Assembly: GCA_964646605.1 (NCBI GenBank)
Contig: CAZYEX010000025.1
Location: 1 to 27,267 of the forward strand
Direction: 5' to 3'
Length of the DNA stretch: 27,267 nt
Source of the DNA: SBAX01 sp964646605
Lineage (GTDB): Bacteria; Planctomycetota; Phycisphaerae; UBA1845
Position numbers and translations under genes: made by a program. Shown one piece after another: positions 7,804 through 13,982 of this stretch; the first letter of the stretch is position 1, and every line of letters starts with the position of its first letter. The notes beneath the pieces are model-generated. The model searched no databases. It was not told the origin of the DNA and was given only the letters and a program-made list of their open reading frames with translations.

Positions 7804-9094
7804 CGTCGAACTCGAAGGGCGCGGGCTCTTTACCGGCGAACCCGTACACCTTCGCATCAGGCCGGGCGCACCCAACACCGGCATCCGCTTCATCCGCACC
7901 GACCAATCGCCTCCTGTCGCGATTGCCGCCCTCGTCGAGAACGTCTCCAAACGCGCCCGCCGAACCTCGCTTCGCAACGGGACGGTCGCCATCGAAACCG
8001 TCGAGCATTGCCTGAGCGCTTGCGCGGGGCTGGGGCTCGACAATCTGCAGATCGAACTAGACGCCAATGAACTCCCCGGTCTGGACGGAAGCTGCCAGGG
8101 ATTTGTCACCACGCTGCGATCCGCCGGAGTCTGCGACCAACCCAGCGAACAGGAACTTTTCCGCATCGAGGAAGTCGTTCGCGTGGTGGAGGGTGACTGC
8201 GAACTCGTGGCCCTTCCTCTGCTCGACGCCGCGTCGGAGGTTCTGGAACTTGCCTATGATCTGGATTACGGAGACGCTTCCCCGATCGGACGACAGACCT
8301 ATCGGCTGACCCTCACGCCCGACAGCTTCGAGGCCAACATCGCCCCCGCGAGGACGTTCGTGTTGGAGCAAGAAGCCGCCGAGCTCCGCGCCGCCGGACT
8401 CGGCGTGCATCTAGGCTATGACGATATCCTGGTTTTCGGTCCCAACGGTCCGATCGAAAACCAGCTTCGTTTTCCCGACGAGTGTGTGCGGCACAAGATC
8501 CTCGACTTGCTTGGCGATCTGGCCCTGTTCGGACGACCGATCGTCGGCCGCGTCTTCGCCCGCAAGAGCGGCCACGCCCTCAACCACGACCTCGTCCGCG
8601 CTCTGCAAGACCAACAGGAAGAGCGTCGGCGACGGGCGTTTCTCGCCGCGAAACCCGCCCTCGATATCCATCACGTGCAGCGCATCCTGCCCCACCGCTA
8701 CCCCTTCCTGATGATCGACCGGATCATCGAGATCGAGGGCACCCGCCGCGTCGTGGGGCTCAAGAACGTCACCATCAACGAGGCCTTCTTTCAGGGGCAC
8801 TACCCCGGCGATCCCATCATGCCCGGGGTGCTCATCATCGAGGCCTTGGCGCAAATCGGCGGCGTGTTGCTCAGCCAAGAGTTGGAACACAAGGGCAAGG
8901 TCGCGGTGCTGCTCAGCCTCGACAAGGTCAAGTTCCGCCGCCCGGTCCGACCCGGCGACCAACTGATCTTGGAAGCCGTAGCCCTCCGCGTCCGCTCCAA
9001 CTCCGGACACGTCAAAGGCCGCGCCACCGTCGCCGGAGACCTCGCCGCCGAAGCCGAAATCAAGTTCATCCTCACCGACGCGGAAGCGCGATGA
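7775..9094 (+). CDS. lpxC-fabZ: Bifunctional LpxC deacetylase / FabZ dehydratase
   Basis: This 439-residue fusion has LpxC in front (about 1-285) and FabZ behind (about 297-439). LpxC residues are in place: E77-H78 in VEHCLSA, T194 in ARTF, H240 and D244 in RHKILDLLGD, and H267 in SGHALNH. Together they form the zinc site and catalytic set of UDP-3-O-acyl-GlcNAc deacetylase, the committed step of lipid A synthesis. FabZ has its hot-dog helix signature GHYPGDPIMPG with catalytic H342 and E356; it dehydrates 3-hydroxyacyl-ACP. Such fusions are known from Bacteroidetes and some other phyla and may balance 3-hydroxyacyl-ACP use between lipid A and fatty acids. The start is TTG at 7775, inside lpxD. 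The stop overlaps the next gene by ATGA. Confidence 0.95.
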   Translation: MRPQHTIARDVELEGRGLFTGEPVHLRIRPGAPNTGIRFIRTDQSPPVAIAALVENVSKRARRTSLRNGTVAIETVEHCLSACAGLGLDNLQIELDANELPGLDGSCQGFVTTLRSAGVCDQPSEQELFRIEEVVRVVEGDCELVALPLLDAASEVLELAYDLDYGDASPIGRQTYRLTLTPDSFEANIAPARTFVLEQEAAELRAAGLGVHLGYDDILVFGPNGPIENQLRFPDECVRHKILDLLGDLALFGRPIVGRVFARKSGHALNHDLVRALQDQQEERRRRAFLAAKPALDIHHVQRILPHRYPFLMIDRIIEIEGTRRVVGLKNVTINEAFFQGHYPGDPIMPGVLIIEALAQIGGVLLSQELEHKGKVAVLLSLDKVKFRRPVRPGDQLILEAVALRVRSNSGHVKGRATVAGDLAAEAEIKFILTDAEAR

Positions 9095-9363
9095 TCGCCT
9101 TTCCGCCCTGGTTCGGCACCCTCGTCCTTGTTTTGCTCGTCGCACCCATGTTCGCTGTCTTCGTCCTGATCATCCGTCATTACCGTGCCGACCGCCCATT
9201 CCCCGAAGGCTGCTGCAAGCGTTGCGGACGGAGATGGACCGCGGATGGCGAGCCTGAATGCCCCAGTTGCGGTCATCCTCGCTGGCTCTGTCCCACATGC
9301 GGCTACGATCGCCGTAGCAGCCCCGCCGCCCCATGCCCCGAGTGCGGCAGCGAGCCGTTTTGA
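9091..9363 (+). CDS. Small membrane-anchored zinc-ribbon protein
   Basis: The 90-residue protein has one strong N-terminal transmembrane helix (about residues 8-30) followed by a cytoplasmic or periplasmic tail with four cysteine pairs: CCKRC, CPSC, CPTC and CPEC. This is the pattern of two stacked zinc ribbons. Its ATG overlaps the TGA of lpxC/fabZ (ATGA at 9091-9094), so it is translationally coupled to the lipid A genes at a place where lpxA is common in other Gram-negatives. No function is known to me. Short zinc-ribbon proteins of this kind are frequent in Planctomycetota. A link to lipid A synthesis is an inference from coupling only. Confidence 0.82.
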   Translation: MIAFPPWFGTLVLVLLVAPMFAVFVLIIRHYRADRPFPEGCCKRCGRRWTADGEPECPSCGHPRWLCPTCGYDRRSSPAAPCPECGSEPF

Positions 9364-9412
9364 CAACAGGAGGATCGAAAGCGGTTGAGTCGCGGTTGAC
9401 CCCGGCGTCGTT

Positions 9413-9510
9413 GGCCCCGGAGGGGCCGGGGAATGTAGCCACGGGTGACGCGAAGCGGCACCCGTGGCAGCTTGTCGCGCCCGAAAAACCCGCCACGAAG
9501 TGGCGGAGGA
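9413..9510 (+). repeat. REP-like three-hairpin repeat, copy A
   Basis: Three hairpins follow one another. The first is GGCCCC/GGGGCC (9413-9427). The second has a 10-base stem starting GCCACGGGTG and ending CACCCGTGGC (9438-9468, loop ACGCGAAGCGG). The third is CCGCCAC/GTGGCGG with loop GAA (9490-9506). It runs directly into GGAGGA, the ribosome-binding site of the RAYT gene. Copy B at 10229-10330 has the same order and the same central loop; copy C at 9990-10065 is inverted. Confidence 0.85.
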
Positions 9511-9518
9511 AAAACCCG

Positions 9519-9977
9519 ATGCCCGGAACGTTTACGCAACTGCTGTATCACATCGTGTTCGCCACCAAACGCCGCGCTCCACTGATCACCGCCGAAATAC
9601 AACCGCGCCTCTACGCCTACATGGGCGGAATCATCCGGGCGGATGGCGGCATCTGTCACCAGATCGGCGGCGTAGCCGATCACGTTCATCTACTCGTAAC
9701 CTGGCGCACCGACGAATCGTTGTCGAGTCTCCTTCGTACTCTGAAGGCCCGATCCTCAACCTGGGTACACGAGACATTCCCGCACCTGCGATCCTTCTAC
9801 TGGCAGGACGGATACGGTGCCTTCACGGTCAGCTCTTCGCAATCCGACAAGCTGGCCACATACATTCGCAATCAGGAAAAGCACCATAGCAAATTGGCCT
9901 TCGACGAAGAGCTGGAGAGACTGTTGAAGGCTCATGGCGTTGCGTACGACCCGCGCTACCTCCGGAACGACCGCTGA
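9519..9977 (+). CDS. REP-associated tyrosine transposase (IS200-like Y1 HUH family)
   Basis: The 152-residue protein is a single-domain Y1 transposase. It opens with TFTQLLYHIVFATKRR, carries the HUH metal site as HVH (H55, H57) in GVADHVHLLV, and has the conserved block YWQDGYGAFTVS. The likely catalytic tyrosine is Y115 in ATYIRNQEKHH. HUH transposases cut and join single-stranded DNA at hairpins. Chromosomal RAYT members are tied to spreading REP sequences instead of moving a conventional IS. The ATG at 9519 has GGAGGA 8 bases upstream, lying at the edge of repeat A; the longer open frame upstream translates the repeat. Inverted REP-like hairpins flank the gene on both sides, which is the expected RAYT context. 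All key residues are present, so it may be active. Confidence 0.9.
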   Translation: MPGTFTQLLYHIVFATKRRAPLITAEIQPRLYAYMGGIIRADGGICHQIGGVADHVHLLVTWRTDESLSSLLRTLKARSSTWVHETFPHLRSFYWQDGYGAFTVSSSQSDKLATYIRNQEKHHSKLAFDEELERLLKAHGVAYDPRYLRNDR

Positions 9978-9989
9978 CGGGCCGTGGGT

Positions 9990-10065
9990 CCTCCGCCGCT
10001 TGCGCGGCGGGATATGATTCAGCGCGGCCTGTCCCACGGGTGCGGTTACACCGCACCCGTGGCTA
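9990..10065 (-). repeat. REP-like repeat, copy C (inverted)
   Basis: Read leftward, this copy has the core of copies A and B: TTTAGCCACGGGTG..., closing CACCCGTGG, then a GC hairpin and GGCGGAGG. Its central stem is extended to 12 bases (CCACGGGTGCGG at 10034-10045 with CCGCACCCGTGG at 10051-10062). The outer hairpin is CCGCCGC/GCGGCGG at 9993-10010. It lies just after the RAYT stop codon, so copies A and C bracket the transposase in opposite orientation. Confidence 0.8.
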
Positions 10066-10106
10066 AACTCCTGCGCCGGCTGCGCGGCGAAGACCGATTG
10101 ACCAAA

Positions 10107-10228
10107 CGCGAACGCGGTCCGAGCGACCGATGTTCGTTCCGAACGCCGTTGGAGCGGCTGAGGCTCGCGCCGAACGCGGTTGGAGCGGCTCAGGCTCGCG
10201 GAACGCCGTTGGCGCGGCTCAGGCTCGT
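10107..10228. repeat. Three-fold tandem repeat of about 30 bases
   Basis: Three near-identical units start at 10141, 10172 and 10201, each like GAACGCCGTTGGAGCGGCT followed by AGGCTCG. A more diverged relative lies at 10107-10140. Units are 29-31 bases with point differences and no spacers. The repeat fills the gap between REP copies C and B. Confidence 0.7.
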
Positions 10229-10330
10229 CGCCCCGGAGGGGCGCAGGGGTTTAGCCACGGGTGACGCGAAGCGGCACCCGTGGTACGCTGTCACCCACAC
10301 ACAACCCGCCCCGAAGGGGCGGAGGGAACG
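10229..10330 (+). repeat. REP-like three-hairpin repeat, copy B
   Basis: The order is the same as in copy A. The hairpins are CGCCCC/GGGGCG with loop GGA (10229-10243), CCACGGGTG/CACCCGTGG with the identical loop ACGCGAAGCGG (10255-10283), and CCGCCCC/GGGGCGG with loop GAA (10306-10322). The outer stems differ in sequence from copy A but keep pairing, which points to selection for the hairpin. The final GGAGGG is the apparent ribosome-binding site of the following hydrolase gene. Confidence 0.85.
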
Positions 10331-10337
10331 TTCGGCG

Positions 10338-11270
10338 ATGATCCATAGGACAATCGGAACCGTATTCCTATTGATTGTTTCACTCCCCGTCCTTGTCCAC
10401 GGCGAGGGGATCAAGGTCACCCTGCTGGGCACGGGTTGTCCCACGCCGGTGATGGATCGGTTCGGGCCGAGCACGTTGGTCGAGGCCGGGGGGCATAAGT
10501 TCCTCTTCGACGCCGGGCGCGGGGCGTTGCAGCGTCTCAGGCAACTCGATATCCGCTGGCAGGACGTGGACGGTCTATTTGTGACGCACCTGCACTCTGA
10601 TCACGTCGTCGGCTTTCCCGATCTTTGGCTCACGGGCTGGCTGGTGGGCGCGGGGCGTGACCGTCCGTTGCACGTATGGGGACCGGCCGGGACGAAGAAG
10701 ATGATCGACCATCTCCGGCAGGCCTTCGAGTTCGACATCCGCATCCGCGTGGAGGACGACCATGCCAAGCCCGATGGCGTCATCATCGTCGCCACGGATA
10801 TCGTCGAGGACGTGGTCTACGAAAAAGACGGAGTCAGGATCGCGGCCTTCGAGGTCGATCACGCACCGGTCAAGCCTGCGTTCGGCTATCGCATCGACGC
10901 GGGAGGGCGATCCGTGGTGCTCTCCGGCGACACGCGCTTCTCGGAAAACCTGATCCGCAACGCCCAGGGCGTGGATCTCCTGATCCACGAGGTCGTCGCC
11001 CCCGACTCCCTCCGCCGCGCGGGCGTGCCGCCCGAAAGAATCGAATCCGTGATCCATCATCACACGACCCCCGAGCAGGCAGGCGAGGTCTTCGCCCGAG
11101 TGAAACCCAGACTCGCCGTGTACTCGCACATCGTCATGCCTCAGGCCACGCCGGAGGAGTTGATTGCCCCGACGCGAACGGCTTACGACGGACCGTTGGA
11201 AGTCGGCGAGGACTTGATGGTGATCGAAGTCGGGGACCAGGTCGCGGTTCGTCGGCGGATCCGCCCGTGA
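10338..11270 (+). CDS. Secreted metallo-beta-lactamase-fold hydrolase (RNase Z/arylsulfatase-like)
   Basis: This 310-residue protein has a Sec signal peptide (about residues 1-22, ending LVHGEG) and an MBL-fold domain. Its opening, VTLLGTGCPTP...GPSTLVEAGG, is typical of the RNase Z-like branch. Zinc ligands are visible: THLHSDH (H84, H86, D88, H89), D198 in SGDTR, and H264 in YSHIV, with the RNase Z-like HHTTPEQAGEVF at 240-252. The signal peptide argues against a tRNA-processing role. Exported members of this branch include AtsA-type arylsulfatases and other esterases, and the substrate here is unknown. The ATG at 10338 was chosen for the signal peptide and for GGAGGG upstream, which lies in REP-like copy B. 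The longer upstream frame merely translates repeats. Confidence 0.85.
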   Translation: MIHRTIGTVFLLIVSLPVLVHGEGIKVTLLGTGCPTPVMDRFGPSTLVEAGGHKFLFDAGRGALQRLRQLDIRWQDVDGLFVTHLHSDHVVGFPDLWLTGWLVGAGRDRPLHVWGPAGTKKMIDHLRQAFEFDIRIRVEDDHAKPDGVIIVATDIVEDVVYEKDGVRIAAFEVDHAPVKPAFGYRIDAGGRSVVLSGDTRFSENLIRNAQGVDLLIHEVVAPDSLRRAGVPPERIESVIHHHTTPEQAGEVFARVKPRLAVYSHIVMPQATPEELIAPTRTAYDGPLEVGEDLMVIEVGDQVAVRRRIRP

Positions 11271-12123
11271 CGTGTGCGCGGCCGGCGACCTGTCAGGCGT
11301 GTCATCTTCCGTTGAACGAAAATGAATCGGCGCCGACCCGCGCCCGGTGTTGACTCTCCTGGCTGGGGGGCACGGTCGGCTGTGCCACTGCGATTCAGCA
11401 GTGGTCCTTCGCGAGCAGGAGTTCCACGGCGAGTCGTCGGAGCAACGGTTCTTCGGGGGACAAGGGGCGTTCTGGGATAAGGCACCCGAGGGCCAGGGGG
11501 CCGAGGGGGAGTCACCTACTTTCTCCGCCCGATTGGTGGGCCGCCCTCTCCCGACCGATCACCCCCCAAGTTATTCTCCTGATGACTACCCACTCGCCTG
11601 TCCAGACGTGGCTGTACCAGCGTGGCTCCGCCTGCAATCGCTTCGGCCCGCTGCACCCGGCCCGCGTGGTTTCGGCGTTTCTACATTTCTTTGGTGCCTC
11701 GATGCCTGAAAATGAGAAAATGATTTCAATGAAACGAACCCAAAAACCACTCTGGCGCGGTCAAAAACGCAGTTCCGTGGCTTCGAAATGGCTTCGTTTG
11801 AGCGGAAAACCGGGCAAAAATGGGTTCGTCCCGATGCTCCTAGGCGTTCCAAGACGCGGACACCACCCGTCCCGAGGTCTACCAAGGCTCGGCGACCGGC
11901 GTCGCCTAGCCAGAGCGCCAGCCACTCGGTGGAACGCAGACTGCCATAAAGGTGTACTTTGCGTGCACGTTCTCGGTTATAAGGCCATAGGGACTTTCCT
12001 TCCGTTCACGCTTGGCATAGATTGAAGCCAGTGGCGGGAGCCAACAGTTATTTTTGAACTGAGCGCTGTCTTCAGCGTGTGCTGGAGCTGCGAGTGACAT
12101 CTTCTTCCGAAAGGAGCCAGGCT
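11271..12123. other. Gene-poor stretch of about 850 bases
   Basis: No convincing gene is seen. Open frames on both strands (for example 11582-12025 rightward and 11586-11885 leftward) lack a good ribosome-binding site, recognisable motifs or signal peptides. A double palindrome lies at 11369-11404. The part around 11700-11820 is noticeably richer in A runs than its surroundings and may be a gene remnant. The last 100 bases should hold the promoter of the M43 protease. Confidence 0.4.
11369..11404. repeat. Double palindrome, REP-like
   Basis: Two adjacent inverted repeats overlap by two bases: GGCAC...GTGCC (11369-11386) and CCACTGC...GCAGTGG (11385-11404). Two short hairpins back to back in an intergenic region is the layout of a REP element. 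The stem sequences differ from the CCACGGGTG family near the RAYT gene. Confidence 0.5.
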
Positions 12124-13059
12124 ATGTCAAAGTTGTTGAATGGTCGGTTGGTCTTACTGGGGTTGCTTTCCTTCTCATTAGCGGCGGGCGCTGCGTTCGC
12201 GCAGGAACGGGGCGGCGATGCCGCGCCTTCGCGTGGACGCCGTTGTGCCGCCAAGGTGCCCAACGAAGCCGAACGAACAAAAGCGCGGGGAGATATCGGT
12301 AAGTTCAAAGGCGCCAACGCGGCGTTCTGCGCGGGCAAGGACGAAATCACCATCCCCATCCAGTTTCATATCATCCACAACGGCGCCGCCGGAAAGGTGC
12401 CGATCGGGCAGATTGACGATCAAGTGAAGGTCCTGAACGACGCGTACAAGGCGCACGGGTACCAATTCACGAAGGCGGCCGTCAAATTTCACGACAAGCC
12501 GGAGTGGTTCCTCATGACGCACAAGGGTTCCGTGGAACGTCAAGCCAAGAAGGCCCTACAAGCCGATCCGCTCAAGAACCTCAACTTCTACACGGCGAAT
12601 CTGGCGGGCAATTTGCTAGGCTGGGCGACCTTCCCCGACGACCTGGCCGGCGACCCCGAAATCGACGGTGTCGTGGTGTTGCACTCGTCGCTTCCGGGAG
12701 GAAGCGAGGTCCCGTTCAACCTTGGTGACACGGCCACGCACGAGGTCGGCCATTGGCTCGGGCTCTACCACACGTTCCAGGGCGGGTGTACGCCGCCCGG
12801 CGATGAGGTCGACGACACGCCGGCTGAAGGCTCGGACGCTAACGGTACCTGCGAGGACAACCAGAGCCGAGATACCTGCCCGGCTCCGGGGATGGACCCC
12901 ATCACCAATTTCATGGATTACACGGTCGACGCCTGCATGAATCAGTTCACGTCCGGACAGGCGGCCAGGGTTCGGCAGATGGTCGGGACGTATCGCGGCG
13001 ACCTTCTGGCTCCGGCGCTCACGGCCAAGACCAGCTACACGAAGGTGAAGACCGACTGA
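12124..13059 (+). CDS. Secreted M43 (pappalysin-like) zinc metalloprotease
   Basis: This 311-residue precursor has a clear Sec signal peptide (residues 1-27, cleavage likely after AAFA-Q). The catalytic domain carries HEVGHWLGLYH (H206, E207, H210, H216), the metzincin zinc site. The Met-turn block is NFMDYTVDACMNQFT (M264), both in the form typical of the M43 cytophagalysin/pappalysin family. Several cysteines (41, 69, 222, 243, 252, 271) could form disulfides after export. The segment IPIQFHIIHNG matches the family's N-terminal strand. AAAGGAG lies 7 bases before the ATG at 12124. The role is probably extracellular or periplasmic protein degradation. It is apparently a single-gene unit after a long non-coding stretch. 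Confidence 0.9.
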   Translation: MSKLLNGRLVLLGLLSFSLAAGAAFAQERGGDAAPSRGRRCAAKVPNEAERTKARGDIGKFKGANAAFCAGKDEITIPIQFHIIHNGAAGKVPIGQIDDQVKVLNDAYKAHGYQFTKAAVKFHDKPEWFLMTHKGSVERQAKKALQADPLKNLNFYTANLAGNLLGWATFPDDLAGDPEIDGVVVLHSSLPGGSEVPFNLGDTATHEVGHWLGLYHTFQGGCTPPGDEVDDTPAEGSDANGTCEDNQSRDTCPAPGMDPITNFMDYTVDACMNQFTSGQAARVRQMVGTYRGDLLAPALTAKTSYTKVKTD

Positions 13060-13205
13060 TCGGCGGGAGAGTCCGCTGAGGTTATCGAAAATGGTGACGC
13101 GGGGCCCGGTTCGTTCGCGGGATCGGGCCTTGGCGTCGCTGTCGGCGTCGGCAAACCAGCCCTACTTTGGGGAACCCCGTTGCGTTTCCTGCATCTAACC
13201 AGAGG

Positions 13206-13250
13206 TAAGGCGGCGGCGGCCGCGGTGGAACTTTCAGCGGGACCGCCTTA
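13206..13250. repeat. Inverted repeat just upstream of the LTxxQ-like gene
   Basis: TAAGGCGG (13206-13213) and CCGCCTTA (13243-13250) are perfect 8-base inverted arms about 30 bases apart, ending 20 bases before the ATG at 13271. The structure would sit in the 5' leader of that message. It could be an RNA hairpin, an operator or another small palindromic element. Confidence 0.4.
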
Positions 13251-13270
13251 TCAAGAGAGTTGAGGACCGA

Positions 13271-13930
13271 ATGGTACGGAACCGATTCTGGGTCTTGGCG
13301 GCGTTGATCATTGCGGCGTGGGGCAATTCGGGCGCCCGGGTCGCGGGGCAGACGACGGACGGCTACACCCGTCCGGGGGACCTGATCGCCCTCATTGCGT
13401 TCCCCGCGGTGCAGGATGAACTGCGCATGACGGAGAAGCAGCGGGGGGACGCCAAGGAACTTTCCGAAGAATTCCGCCGCGACCTTCGCGCGGTCTACGC
13501 GGCGCCCGGCGTGCAGGACGCGCCCGATGGAACTCCGCCGCCCAAGGCGATGGAGTCCAAGGCCCGGTATGCGCGTCGAATCCAGGAGTCACTGCTCACG
13601 GCGGATCAGCAACGCCGGTTGGGGGAGATTAGTCTTCAGGTTCGCGGAGGGACGGCCCTGCTCGACGAGGACCTCGCCCAGAAGTTGGAGATCTCGTCTG
13701 AGCAGAAGCGTGGTCTGGAAGAGGCTCGGAAGGTGAACGAGATCGCCCTCCGCAAGAAGCGGGAAGAGGCCAAGGGCATTCGGTTTAAGAGTCGGGAGGA
13801 CCAGGACGCCTATTGGGCGGAGCACAACCGCGCGGCCGACCAACGACTCCTCGACGTGCTCACCTCGTCGCAACGAGAGAAGTTCAAGGTCTTGCAGGGC
13901 GCGCCCTTCGACGTTGCCAAGTTGAAATAG
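13271..13930 (+). CDS. Secreted protein with LTxxQ-like motifs, function unknown
   Basis: The 219-residue protein has an N-terminal signal peptide (about residues 1-27, AARVAGQ-type end) and is otherwise mainly charged helix. Motifs of the LTxxQ type recur: MTEKQRGDAKEL, LLTADQQRRLGEI, ISSEQKRGLEEA and LTSSQREKFKVL, spaced roughly 40-60 residues. Such repeats are found in many secreted Planctomycetota proteins and, in another context, in the periplasmic stress proteins Spy/CpxP. Whether this one is a chaperone-like protein is unknown. GAGG lies 6 bases before the ATG at 13271. The gene converges on the O-antigen ligase-like gene, with about 50 bases between the stops. Confidence 0.75.
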   Translation: MVRNRFWVLAALIIAAWGNSGARVAGQTTDGYTRPGDLIALIAFPAVQDELRMTEKQRGDAKELSEEFRRDLRAVYAAPGVQDAPDGTPPPKAMESKARYARRIQESLLTADQQRRLGEISLQVRGGTALLDEDLAQKLEISSEQKRGLEEARKVNEIALRKKREEAKGIRFKSREDQDAYWAEHNRAADQRLLDVLTSSQREKFKVLQGAPFDVAKLK

Positions 13931-13982
13931 GACACCGGGGTTTCCGGCCCACGATCCTCGAACTCCACCGTCGCCGTCCGCT

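Noticed and set aside
10107..10228. Possible CRISPR array
   Set aside because: Units of about 30 bases lie head to tail with no variable spacers, and no cas gene is present. It is an ordinary tandem repeat.
11582..12025. Rightward open frame in the gene-poor stretch
   Set aside because: There is no ribosome-binding site, no recognisable domain, and a mixed composition. It may be a remnant but is not supportable as a gene.
13103..13129. Possible terminator after the M43 protease (GGCCCG...CGGGCC)
   Set aside because: The stem is short and there is no following U-tract. It could help rho-dependent ending but does not qualify as an intrinsic terminator.
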